Positions 35,930 to 47,943 of a DNA stretch of 64,000 nt are shown here, piece by piece; the stretch's first letter is position 1, and every line of letters starts with the position of its first letter. Position numbers and translations under genes: made by a program. The DNA lies in contig KV748209.1 of the NCBI GenBank assembly GCA_001692895.1, positions 744,001-808,000 of the forward strand, in the 5' to 3' direction. The notes beneath the pieces were generated by a model. That model did no database searches, was not told the origin of the DNA, and worked only from the letters and a program-made list of their open reading frames with translations. This DNA comes from Cenococcum geophilum 1.58. Lineage: Eukaryota; Ascomycota; Dothideomycetes; Gloniales; Gloniaceae.

Positions 35930-38900
35930 ATTTTAATACGGTGGTCGGCCGTGACCTTAGCGTAACTTTTCCTTATCTTATACCTAGTCTAGGGGTCCTA
36001 GCTTCTTAAGGTGTTGCTTATAAAAGCGCTATATAGCTTATTTATAACCCTTTAGGTCTTCTTCTAGCTACTAGGTTATATCCTTATAATATTTCTATTT
36101 AATCTTATAAGTTAGGCCCTAGGGGTCTTCGTTATATATATTAAGGATTTTCTTAAACTCCTATTTATCTTCTATATTGCCGTTATTATCTCTTTTTACT
36201 ACTTGTCCTTATATATTACAGCGCTCTATAGTATTAATATTTACTTAGCTAGGGATCTCTTTAGTAGCCTAGAGGCGGACCTTAGATATATAAAAGGTTT
36301 TATTTACTTAGATATGGTTTAGGAGGTCTACTATAACTACCCTTTAGTATATTGCAAGTACGGGGTATAGGCCGTCCTATTTATCGTCCTATTTCTTCTT
36401 AGGTTTATTTATCTTTATATTTTCTAAGCTAACTATAACTATATCGCCTTTATAGAATAACGCGCTTTTATCCCTATAAGTATTAGTATTATTTTTATAG
36501 CGTTACTATAAAATCCGGGCTAGGGCCTTAAGCTATATTAATATCCGCTTAAAGCGGTTAGCTATAGAGTCTACGTAAAAAAATTCTTTCTTTGCTTATA
36601 CTAATAGTGTTAATAAGTAGGGGCTAGTAGGCTTAATTCCGAGGTAAGGGTTAAAGCTATAGTTTATAAAAAATAGGGAGATACCTATACTTTTATTAAC
36701 TTAGTTATTTATAGTAAACTTAGTAAGCGGTAGGTAGTTAATCTAGTTATTCTATATAAAGCTAATAAAAGTATAAAGGTATTTGTTTACGGCAGCGTTA
36801 ATAATTTTAGTTTAGCCGTCTGTTTTTAGGTACTAGGCTAAGCTTAATCGCAAGATTATCTTAAGGCGTTTACTTAGTTATTACTAGAAGTCGCTAATAA
36901 ATTATATACCGCGATTAGAGATAATTGTGCTTAGTATACTATAGATCTTATATACATTATTAATAAAGCTATTAACTAGCTCCTCTATTAAAAGTCCTAT
37001 TACTAAAACAAGGTATTATATTTTAGTTAAGCGGTTTATAATAATAAGGATATATTTATATACCTTACTATAGCGTTAGTATACTAGCAGCGTTATAATA
37101 TAGTTAATTAAGATATTAGTCTATGGGCGGGTAGGTAATTTTAATAGCTTTAAGAAACCGGGTAGGGCAAAATAGGGGGTCTTAGTGCGAAAGTATAGGG
37201 TATAGTCTTTAATAAAGGTAGCCGTAAACTAGGAGATTCCTAGCCACTAGTATATTTAGTTTAAGAGGTTAAAAGTCTTAATCTGGCTAGGGTAACTAGC
37301 GGGGCTATTACTATAAAAGTAATAGGTAACTTCTAGGTGGAGGTCTAGGGTATTAGGGATAAAGAAATATTAGCAGAAGTAGATCTATCTATTGATAATA
37401 CTATATTCTAACTTATTATAATAGAGTAATTTCCTAATCTTCTTTAGCTAATGGCGAGCTTTCTAATTATATAGGGCCGCCACTATATCTCTTATAAGTT
37501 TGTTCTCTTAGTATCCTAACTAGATTAACTTATCTAGTAACTTTTTTTAGCTATTTTAGGGTTTAGAGCAGCTATAAACTCTGCGTTATTATAATTATAG
37601 GATTTATATAGTAATTTTTTTAAAATTATAGGGTTAACTTTCTAGGGCGGTATAATAACTTAGGCTTAGTAGCGGAGGCGTTTATTATTAGTGTCCTTAG
37701 GCCTTATTCCTAGTAGCTAGCTTAGGGCGTTAGGGAGTATAGCTTTATTACTAGGTCTGTATATAATTATATAGTTAAACTATAAAAGGAACTCTGCCTA
37801 CCAGACTTAGCGCTAATTTAGCTACTTAGTAGTTATAAACGTCTATAGGTTCTTATAGTTAGTAATAATTTTAAACAGCTTCTTAGTCCCTTATAGCTTA
37901 GGACGCCGTTTTTTTAAAGCCTTAATAATAGCTAAGAGTTCTTTATTATAGATCTTATAGTTATACTCTAGTATAGAGTGCTTTATAGAGAAGAATACAA
38001 CCAGTTTTAATTTTCCGTTATTATTATACTAGGAAAGGACTCTACTAAAAGCCTAATTTAATACATCTGTCTCTACTACTGTTTTCTTTATATAGTTATA
38101 GTATGCTAATACTAGTGCTAAAGTAAAGGCTTCCTTAAGGGCCTTAAACAATTTAGCTTATTCTAGTCCCTATAGCTATCTAATATCCTTCTTTAGGAGT
38201 TTTATTATAGGTGTAGCAATAGCAGAGTAGCCTTAGATAAATTGTTAGTGGAAGTTCGCGAAGCCGAGAAATTATTATAGTTCTTTAATTAATATGGGGT
38301 CTTTCTATTTCTATAAGGCCTATACCTTCTTAGGGTTTATAGTTATGCTATTAGTTAAGATAATTAAGCTAAGGTATTTTATTTTAGTAGAGTAGAACTT
38401 AAACTTATTAATATTAATTTAAAGTCTAGCATTACCGAGTCTTTAGATAACTTTATTTATATACTTAGTATACTTAGCGCGTGTTTTAGAAAAGATAAGA
38501 ATGTTATTAAAGTAAGTAGTATAGTAGTTATTAAGGGCGTTATATAGAATATAGTTAATATTGTTTTAAAATATAGCGGGTGCGTTATAGAGGCTAAATA
38601 GTATAACTAGTATCTTATAGAGTTTAAACCGGATAATAAATATTATAAGCCACTTATAGCCCTTTATAATCTAGATCTAGTTAAATACAGCAATTATATT
38701 AAATTTAGTAAAGTACTTAGCACTATAAAGTGCGTTAAGTGTCTTGCAAATTAGTGGCAGTAAGTACCAATTCTTAATAGTGACTATATTTAGGCCTTAG
38801 TAGTTATAGTAGATTTATACGCTGCCGCCGGGCTTAGTAGTAAGGAGAAGTAGTATAGCAGCTAGTAAGGTCGATTTACGGATAAAACCCTTATTTAGTA

Positions 38901-39150
38901 TTTTATTAATCTACTTCTTTATACACCTAAGTTTAGTAGGTAAGAGTAGTCTATTTTTATAATACGGGGCCCAGTTTCTAGGGATAATCTTAATTTTATA
39001 GTCCTATGGTTGGTAAGGGGGCAGCTTATCTATATTTTTAGGGGAAAAGTGCTTAATATATTTATATAACTCCTTTAGTAAGCGTTATAGAATATCTTTA
39101 CAGGTTAATCCTAGTTTGCCTTTTAGGAAATTTTTAATATTAGTATTAAC
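35930..39150 (-). pseudogene. RT, RNase H, IN and chromodomain of element H
   Basis: The chromodomain is readable on the minus strand at about 35990-36180 ('EFKKILNIYNEDP.GLTYKIK' then 'EEDLKGYK.AIQRFYKQH'). IN has the 'QTDG.TKIINAAVNKYL' phrase near 36830-36790. RT has a worn YLDD-type motif ('AYFNNILIFSKTRA') near 38480-38520. Together these place H among chromodomain-bearing gypsy elements. Broken many times. Confidence 0.8.
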
Positions 39151-39649
39151 TATCTTCTAATATAAAAGCTCAGGTTTAGTTTTTAGATTTATTTTAAAAA
39201 AGTTATAAAAATAGGGGGGGAGTATTTTACGGGCTTCCTTTATTATATAGTTGCCTTCTACTAGCTAGCGGAAAGACCTTTTTAATAGGTTCGGTACTTC
39301 TATTAGGCCTATAAGTAGCTCTCTAAGTAGCTATTAGTGCTTATCTTATTTAACTAGTTTTACTAGCTCTGCTATATAGATCCTTATTACCTTTACGTCT
39401 TTTTATTTATAAAACTAGGTAAAATTAATAGTATAAGTGTATTTAATATTATCTAGGTTAGGGCGTATCTAGTTCTCTAGTGCCATAGCTAGGCTAGTAT
39501 AGCTTAGTCGGCCTAGGGGGGTAGGAATAAGGTAGCGGCCCTATATAGTACGCGCGGGAGATGGGTATAAGGTTAGGCGTTACGGTGGCGCGGTTTCTAT
39601 TATCTAAGTCTTAGTAGTTTTATAGCTAATCCTTACTATAACGCGAGCT

Positions 39650-40400
39650 ATAGTATGCGTATATAGTATATAGCTTAGTTCTAGGTATTGGGCTAGGCGT
39701 TTAGGGTTTAAATAGTGCCTAGGTTAGGGTTAGATTCTTAATAGTAGCGGCGTAAAGTAGACCTTCTTCCTTAGTCTTAGTAGGGCTAGCTAGCCTATTA
39801 TTTTAGTCTTAAGTACTAGGGTAGTCCAGTTTTCTACTATCTTGTTTCTTTATAGCTATATGGGCTCCCCTTTATTAGGAATGTTTTTTACTATTAGGGC
39901 TTTATATATAGTCCCAGGCACTAGGCTTAGTAGTGCTAAGTATCTATATAGGGCGTCCTTACTACTATTAGTTATCCCCTATAGGAGGTAGTGCCTATAG
40001 TAGTAATCTAAGTTAAAGTAGATCTTAAGTTTCCTAAAGCTAGGACAGGGCTTATTCTTTTAAAGCTAAGGTATACTTAGGATAATTAGGGTAGTGGGCG
40101 AAAGTTTAGTAATAAAAAAGAGTATAGCTTTAGTATAAAGGCTAATTAATATTTGGGCGGTAAAGTAGTCCGTAATAAGCGAAGTTAGGATATTATCTGT
40201 AAGGTATAGTGGCCTAGATACTAGCAGCTTCTTAGTTATAATATTATACTTTCTTATAATAGACTCTGCATTAGTAAATGCCATTATAGTATTACTGGAG
40301 TCTATTAGGCTTACTATATTAATATAAACTTAGGGGTATAGGTTATATAATAAGGAGAGTTAGGTTTAAATAAGGATTAATTTCTTATTACTGTTTGCTA
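39650..40400 (-). pseudogene. Protease region of element H
   Basis: The open stretch 40066-40284 (minus) lies between Gag and RT, where the aspartic protease sits in Ty3/gypsy elements. It reads 'MAFTNAESIIRKYNI' and 'LVSRPLYLTDNILTSLITDYFTAQI', compatible with a protease start. The catalytic D-T/S-G triad is not clearly visible. Assignment rests on position. Confidence 0.55.
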
Positions 40401-40419
40401 ATCTAAGATTAAGTAGCAG

Positions 40420-41980
40420 CTTACTAATAAAAAGGATTAATTAATCTAGTAATAGGGACCTAATTTTCTCGTCTTCCTCCTTATATAGTTTAGACCCTTA
40501 AACGCGACTTAGTTTAAGGGTTTGCCTTTTAATAACTAGGGTATAAGGCTGTCTTGGCGGGGCGGTCTAGTGTCTATTTAGCTAGCGGTGTTAGTTTTAG
40601 TCTTAGTTAGGGTATAGGAAGATAATACTTTACTAATAACGTAGCCGTATTCGTATTTACTAGCGCGGAGTCGCTAATACTAAGCGTTATTAATAGGTTG
40701 GGCTCCTATATAAGGTATAGTTTAGAGTAACTAAGCCATAGGGTTAAAGGGGGGGGTTATCTACTGCGGCTATAATAGGCTCTACGGTCGCCGCGTCCAT
40801 AATAAACTCCATAGTCGCCGCGTCTATAGTTATTAGTTCGCGTTATTTAATGGGGTAGTATTAAGACTAGGTTTACTATCTTAATAGGGTTATAGGCGTC
40901 CTTTTAGTGGCCAGGTAGGCTATAGGCAAAGTATAATCTATTATTAACGCGGCGCTTACGCTCCGTGTCTAAGATTCTATTAAAGTCTATAGGTTTTTTA
41001 GTTACTACTAGGGTTAGGGTTAATATAGGGGCAGGGGCTTAGGCAGGTAGGCGGTGGTTAGCGTTCTTCTTAAGGTTGGCTTAGTATGCATAGTTTACGA
41101 GGTTTTTAGCAAATATATTCATCTACTTACTTTAACCTATATAGTTACTATCGTTAATTTTATAGGTAAGTCTAAGTACTAGCTCTTCTATCTTCGGAGA
41201 GATAAACTTTTAGAGTAGGTCCACCTTCTATTTATCTATCTTCTTAGTATAAACTATTAGCTTATTAAGCTCTCCCTTTTAGAACTAGTAATTACGCTCG
41301 CCCTAGGGGAAATAGTTAAGCTTATTTTTTGCGACTTAGGTTATATTAAGGACCTTATAGTGGGTAGTAAGGTCTTTAAGCATATTTTCCTTAGTAGGCT
41401 ATTTCTACGCAGATATATTATTTAGGTTCTTATATATAAGCTCTAGGCCCTACTTAATAAACTTATAGGCCTTATCCTCTAGTATATTTAAGATATAAAG
41501 AATCTAAGACTAAACTGTATTAAAGTAGTTCTAGTCCTAGTTAAAAACTTCTTTAATTTTAATATACTAGGTCTTAAAATTAGCTTATTATTCTAGTAGG
41601 GTGCCTTTTCCGCTAAATATTAGCGGGTCTTTAGATCTCCGTTTTTTCTGCTAGGTTACTACCATTATTATAGGGGTTAATTGTTTTAAAACGGCGATAG
41701 TCTTTACCTAGGAGTTAATAGTTCCTATCTAGAAAGTAATAAGGGTACTAAGGTTTTTATTAGCTTTCTTATTGGCGGTATTTATATTATATATACACTA
41801 TAGTCCTACTTTAATATTATTAAGGAACTCGTTAGTATAGTTAATAAGGGTAAGGTAAGCTTTACTAGGCTTAAAGGTCTTAAGGTATAGTAGGGAGTGG
41901 CGGATTATCCACGTAATATTGGGGTATATCTCTATAAAGAGGTCTATAAAAACGTCGTGGGGGTTTTAAGTTTCGGCCAT
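40420..41980 (-). pseudogene. Gag of element H (broken)
   Basis: Starts at an ATG at 41980 ('MAETQNPHDVFIDLFIEIYPNITWIIRHS'). A predicted helical central domain follows, and near 40900 a worn zinc-knuckle-like stretch (...LPGH.KDAY). It is one of the best-preserved frames in the right half. Capsid or nucleocapsid role by family. Broken. Confidence 0.7.
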
Positions 41981-42169
41981 TTTGGCGTTATTAATGTCGC
42001 CTATTTAGGTACTAGGTAAAAACTAAGGATCGTTTTAAGACTGTGCTAGGGATATATTAGTTTTAGTAGAGGCGCGTGTAGGTCGCAATTGCTCTAGGGC
42101 GGAGGTCAATTAGCTAGGGTATAAGGAATTAGTAATCGCAACGGGGCGCAAATTAAAGATACTATAAAC

Positions 42170-42356
42170 TGTTATAGTACTGTAATAAAGTAGACTAAAT
42201 AACTACGTTGTAGTATAAAGAGGGAAAGAAGGTGGAAAGGGGGTATTATATATAAATAGTAGGGCCGGCCGCCAAGTCACTAGTAGTGGGCTAGCTAATA
42301 GTAGGAAATAGTATAAGATAGTATAAAACAGTATGCGTTAGGTCAGTGCCGTAATA
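42170..42356 (-). repeat. 5' LTR of H
   Basis: 187 bp, TGTTATAGTAC to GTGCCGTAATA, partner of 35441-35627. Confidence 0.92.
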
Positions 42357-42361
42357 TTTAG

Positions 42362-44997
42362 TTAGTAGTTTAATCTTATAAGTATATAGGCTTAGTCTCT
42401 TCTTAATTTAGTATAGGCCTATAAACTTCTAATTAAGTTTCTTTAAATGTTATTAAGTCTTTAGGTTTTATATATTTAGGTAAACTATATTACCTTCCTT
42501 AAAGTCCTATACGAGAGCTCGTTCTTTATTTATATACCATTTTTATACTATTTAAGCGTACGCTAATTTACTTTATAGTAGTTCCGTTAACTACTTTATT
42601 TAATTAGCGAAGTTATACGCGTTAATTAGTTAAATTCTCTTAATTATAGGTCCTATTATATTAATTTTAGGTTATAGTTTAAATCTAAGTTAAGGGTTTT
42701 ATCCGTAGGTTACGTAGAACGGCATTACGCCTATTAATTTATTTCTTATATTATTTGCAGTAAACTTAGCTAAAAGTAGCCACTTTTTCTAGTCGTTTTA
42801 TAGGTAGGAGCAGTATATTTATAACTATTATTCTATAATTACGTGTATAATTTTAGTTTAACTATCTATCTCTAGATAAAATATAGTTAAGAGTTATATT
42901 TATATACTTAATTATTTATATAGGGCTTATTAGAAGTCTAAAACAAACTAACTTCCGCGGTTAGATATTATTAAATTAAAAAGTTTATATAGCTTAAAGA
43001 CGTACTTAATAAAACATTCGGCTACTAATATTATATTAATTAAGTTTATAAGAATTATATATTATATTTTTATAAGACGGTTAATAACTACTATAATATT
43101 TATAAACTTATTACTATTAGGTAGGTTAACTATAAAGTTAATTAAAATATCTTGCCATCTTTATATTAGAATTGGCAATGGTTAAAGTACTTCTTACTTC
43201 TTTATATAAGAAGTCTTTCTATATACATATATTCTATATACTTAAACGTATTTTTATATATAGTTGTGCATTATAGGCTAGTAATATACTTATTAAATAA
43301 TCTTATAGGTCTTTATATGGCCAGGATGCCTTACTATAAGGGAATTATATACAAATTTAAGTATCTTAAATTATAAGGGTTCAGAATTTAGGACTATTAT
43401 CTTCTATTAATAGTATAATTAATTATTACGGATTTTGTATTTAGTAAGTATAATATCCTTATATTACCATTTCCCTATTTAAATTACTTTTATTACCTTT
43501 ACTATCTAGGGGTTGTTCTTATATTTATACTCTATTAATTTATTAATTTCTATATTCTACTTATTAATTTCCAATTTATTCCTATTAAGCTTTATATTTA
43601 AAAATATAGGGTATTGTTTTTTAAAGCGTTTAGGGGGCAGTAGAATTTATAATTAATTTATAATCCATTTATTAGAGGCGTTAGTAAATAAGTTTTATAA
43701 TTATTATATTAATAAGTTAGGCTTCTAATTAAGTTTACTAGGTTAGTATATAATCTTAGAGTTAAATTATAAAAGGTATTTGGCCTAATAAATTTAGTAT
43801 TATATTAATTACTTTATAGTTATAAAGTACTATAGGTTTTTATAGTCCATTAATACGCGTATTAGGAATAATAATCCTTTAAGTTTTAAATGCTATTATT
43901 TAAAATATCTAATAATTATAAGTAGTTCCTTATTATAAATTTTATAGTTTAATTTAGTAAGAGTAAGTTTCTAAAAGAGAAAGGCTACTAGGCGTAGCTC
44001 GCCGTTCTTATTATATTGTAATAATACTTCTTCTAGTATATAATTAGATAAGTCTATTTTAATAATATATTTAAGGTCTAAATTAAAGTAAATAAGAATT
44101 AAAATAGTTATAAAGCGATATTTTAGGTTATTAAAAGCTTATTTATATTTAGTAGTCTATTTAAATCTTATATTCTTTCTTATTAAATTTATAAATAGCT
44201 AAATAATTTTTAAGAAGTAATTAATAAATTAATAGTAGAAATTTATAAATCCTAGAAATTTTTTAATATCTTATATACTACTTAGACTTTCCTAGTTTAT
44301 AATTATAGCAATTTTCTTAGGGTCTATTTTAATTCCGTTATAGGATATAATTAGGCCTAAGTACGTAACTTTAGACACGTAGAACTTATATTTCTTAATA
44401 TTACATTATAAGCCCGCATCTTATAGGCGTTTGAAGACTATTTAAACGTGCTTTTAATGCTTAGAAAGTAAAGATAAATAAATTAAGATATTATTAATAT
44501 ACGCGGTAATAAATATATTAAGGAATTCGCGAAGCGTATTATTAACGTATTACTAAAATATACTAGGACTATTCTTTATACTAAACGGCATTACTAGGTA
44601 TTTAAAAGTCCCTATTATATATAGAAAGCCGTATACTTCTTATCTCCTTTATAAACACGGATTTAATTAAAGGCAGTAACTATATTAAGCTTTATAAAAT
44701 ATTATACTTTTACTAAGTAGTTAAGCGTTTCTTAAAGCAAAGAAATTAAATATTAGTTTTAAATTATATTTATATTTAGGGCTTAATAATTAATATAAAA
44801 CCTTAAACCTCCTCTAGGTTTCTTAATAAATAGTATAAATAAGATAAATAGTAATTAACTAGGGCAAATAAATCCTTTCCCTAGGTGCTCTTTAAGGTAT
44901 TATTACATTATAAGTAGCTCTTTTCGCGATATACCGTATAACGGGCCAAACTTTAGTATTATACTAGGTTTAAGTTTTATCTTAATATAGGGGTAGT
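42362..44997 (-). pseudogene. IN, RNase H and RT of element E
   Basis: Minus-strand continuation of E: end of IN from 42362, IN core about 42550-43300, RNase H about 43700-44200, RT about 44250-44997. The last 390 bases align closely with J's RT at 2215-2640. Extremely AT-rich; broken many times. Ends abruptly at the LTR of K. Confidence 0.72.
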
Positions 44998-45421
44998 TAT
45001 TACGGACGCTTTAAGTATAATATTACGACTACTTAGGGAAGAGTTAGAAGAAGCTAGTTAGTTAATATAAGCACGGTCTAAGATGGAGTCGATAAAACTA
45101 TATAACGAGGGATAGTAACTAAGGTTATATAACATAATCTATATAATCTGTAGGATCTATATAATCCGCGATAGAGTAAATAGAGTACACGTATATTATA
45201 TACAAGAAGGATTTTATAGGAGTATAGTTGTGTATTTAAGGACCCTTAGTCCCTACCTAGATAGTTCCTTCCTTATAGTAATTCTTAGAATATAATTAGA
45301 GTTAATCTATTAGGCAACTACTCTACTAGTTATTATTACATTATTAACTTTAATCTGTATTACCTATACACCTAGCCTAATAACGAGCCCCCCGTAGTAC
45401 CTACTACAAGGTTCCGTTATA
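44998..45421 (+). repeat. 5' LTR of K
   Basis: 424 bp, ends ...GGTTCCGTTATA. Related LTRs lie at 1-358 and 1249-1648. Confidence 0.92.
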
Positions 45422-45559
45422 TAATTACTACCTAGTTACGGTATTAAATAAGAGAAAGTTAAATAATATACTACTAAAAGCAGCCACCACAACGCCATTA
45501 ACGGCGGCAACTACTTTAAGATTAGGAAACGACACTAGTATAGCGGATACTAACTTATA

Positions 45560-46551
45560 GTAACCTATGACGGTTAGACAATTACAAAAGATAGTTAACT
45601 AGTTAATAGAAAATAACGTAACGTTGGAATAAAGGATTAATGGGATTGGAGTAGTAAAGATTAAGCTACTATTAATTAAGAGATTCTTAGGAGAAAGAGC
45701 GAAGCTTAAGGGATTTCTTATATAAATGCACTTTAAAGTTATATAAGAAGGGGTAAAGCTACTAATACCTATGGATCGAATAGCCTATGCGGGACTATTC
45801 CTATTAGGAAGGGCACTTAAGTAGTTTAAGCCTTACCTTACGGAAATATAGGCAAACGGAATGACGACTACTAATTAAAAGGTGCGGTTTATATTCTTAA
45901 GTTAGGAAGGGTTTATAGAGCGACTTATATAAATATTTGGAGACCTAAAGGCGGTAACTACAGCGGAAAGAAAACTCTAAAATATTACGTAGTAAACCTT
46001 AGTAATTAAGTATATAACGCAGTTCTAGACGTTAGTAATATAAGTTAAGTGGAATAATAGGGCGCTTATAGCACAGTATAAGTAAGGACTTAAGGCTAAA
46101 GTCTAGGACGCGATTATTCTAATAAAAGATGCGGATACCCTATAGGATTTAATAGATTAAGTAATTAAAATTAATAATTAGATCTACTAAAGGGAGTAGG
46201 CTAAAAGAGGTTAGAATAGAGTTCTATAGTTATATAAGACGTAGAGTACGCAATAACTAAAGCTAAATTAGAAATTATGGTATAGCGTAGAGCTAATAGA
46301 CCTAAGCGGTACCAAAGAAGCCTATAAGAAATGGAGTAAGAAACTATAAAAACCTAAAGGTTAAGGATTTAGTAATTATAGAACTAAGGAGTAAAGGCTA
46401 AACTAGGGATCTTAGTAGCAGAAGATATTTAAGCGGACTCTATAGCAAAGTTAGTAGTTTAAAGACGGAGCTTATATAAATTATAGAAAATAAGGTTACT
46501 TTATAAGGGATTATAAAGATAGTTAGATTTATTATATAATAAAGGGAATAA
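45560..46551 (+). pseudogene. Gag of element K (broken)
   Basis: Plus-strand frames give a Ty3/gypsy Gag with a C-terminal zinc knuckle near 46465-46505 (AYINYRKQGYFIKDY, from a CX2CX4HX4C pattern). Element Q is inserted about 45 bases after the knuckle. The rest of the polyprotein resumes at 53884. Broken. Confidence 0.72.
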
Positions 46552-46821
46552 TATAGGAGGGTACGACCTCTCTAAGATAGGAAAGTCATAGTGCCGTTAG
46601 TCTGTTAGTCTGTCGGTCGGTCAGTCGGTCAGTCGGTTAGTTAGTCAGTTAGTCAGTCAGTCAGTTATAATTAGTTAGAAAGAAAGAAAGAAAAGAGTGT
46701 ATTTCTGGTAACTGGTAAGGTCGTAATATATATATTAGAGGGAAGAAGGAAGGAAGCCAAAGGCTCTATAAATATAGGAAAATGCCAAAATAGTAGGCGA
46801 CGTCTAATCTACACCACTATA
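46552..46821 (-). repeat. 3' LTR of Q
   Basis: 270 bp with an internal tetranucleotide run of GTCG, GTCA and GTTA units at about 46598-46670, then an AAGAAAGAAAG run. Partner of 53606-53879. Confidence 0.9.
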
Positions 46822-47019
46822 TACCTCCCCCACCAAGAACGTTATCCCCTAACGTTTTATAATATAGAAGAATAGTAAAACGAGAGTATAGTAAAAGCAG
46901 AATAGATAAAGGAAAGTATATCCCTAAACGAACGCAGGTAACTATATCCTTAGCCCTTCTATAAAACTGCTCTACGGTGTCCTTTCGTTACCTATAGCTA
47001 AAATCCGATCTTTCTATTA

Positions 47020-47350
47020 GTAGTAACTAGAACAGCAGTAAACTAAAAATAATAACGGTAGCAGTAACAGCAGTAGCGGCAGTAATAGTAATAGTGGTAT
47101 AAACAGTAATAAAAGCAGACAGTTAGCGTGGCAAAATAAGATAGAATAGTCGGTGGTAGAACTCGCTAACAGTTAGTAAGCAGTAGGACATCTAGTAGCA
47201 GAACTTTTGGTAGTAAAAATCTCGGTAGCGGTAGATGGTCGATAGTAGTTAGTTAGCAGCAGTCGGTTAATATAGTAGTAGTAGTAGCAGTAGTAACAGA
47301 ACAGTTAATAACAGAACGGTTAGTAGCAGTCAGTCGGAGGCAGCTAGTTA
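47020..47350. repeat. CAG/TAG-rich low-complexity stretch in Q
   Basis: Interrupted runs of AGCAGTAGCAG-like triplets on the plus strand. No coding frame is recognised. Probably an expanded CAG array worn by C-to-T change. Confidence 0.6.
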
Positions 47351-47943
47351 GGCGGCGGCGGGGCGATTAAAACGGTAGGGTATGGCGGTCGGGAGAGCAG
47401 TAGTAGAATAGTTAAAACAGCATTAGGCCTAGAGCAGGTCGGTTAGAACAGTTAGACGGTATAAAAGATTTAGTAGACCTGGCAGTAAAATAGATCTAGC
47501 AACGATATAGATCTAGAACAGTAGAGATAGAGCAGTCGGTCAAGACAGTAAGGACGAAATAGCTGGACGGAATAGTGACAGCAGCAGCGGTGGCGGCAGG
47601 GTAGTTGATTAAGATAGTAGAGATTCTGGCTTAATCTAATTGTTTAGTTAGCTGTTTAATATTAAGACTCTATATCTAGCACTGCATCGGTCTATATCAT
47701 ACGCAGCTTCTTAGTTAAGGCTCCGCCCGTGGCTTTGCATTAGGCCCTACATCTAGCTGTATATCTAGCTATACGTCTAGCTACACATCTAGCTATACAT
47801 TAGTAACTCTATATTATATATTCTACGTCTGTGTCTGCGTATAGGTCTGCGTGCCTACTTTAACTGCTAGCCAAAGACTATCTAATTGGTCGGCGACGAT
47901 GTGCTGCAACTAATCGTTCGGTCGTTTAATTAAGGTAGAAAGT

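Larger units (their letters stand above)
35441..42356 (-). mobile_element. Gypsy element H (minus), full length, nested in E
   Basis: A 6916-bp element with 187-bp LTRs (35441-35627 and 42170-42356) and a perfect duplication tttag (35436-35440 and 42357-42361). Minus-strand order: Gag from an ATG near 41980, protease (about 40300-39700), RT (about 39100-38250), RNase H (about 38250-37600), IN (about 37500-36300), chromodomain (about 36180-35990), the palindrome module, purine tract and 3' LTR. It is worn by RIP but its gag is comparatively readable. Confidence 0.93.
34002..44997 (-). mobile_element. Gypsy element E (3' part, minus), interrupted by a MITE and by H
   Basis: Starts with a 3' LTR (34002-34312) matching J's 5' LTR, then a G-rich purine tract, a chromodomain-like end (about 35100-35300), the H insertion (35441-42356) and then IN, RNase H and RT up to 44997, where K begins. 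The 5' part, with gag and 5' LTR, is missing. RIP is severe. It is of the same family as J. Confidence 0.8.

Noticed and set aside
46598-46680. Possible CRISPR-like or telomere-like array
   Set aside because: The units are a 4-bp microsatellite without spacers, do not match TTAGGG, and are part of an LTR.
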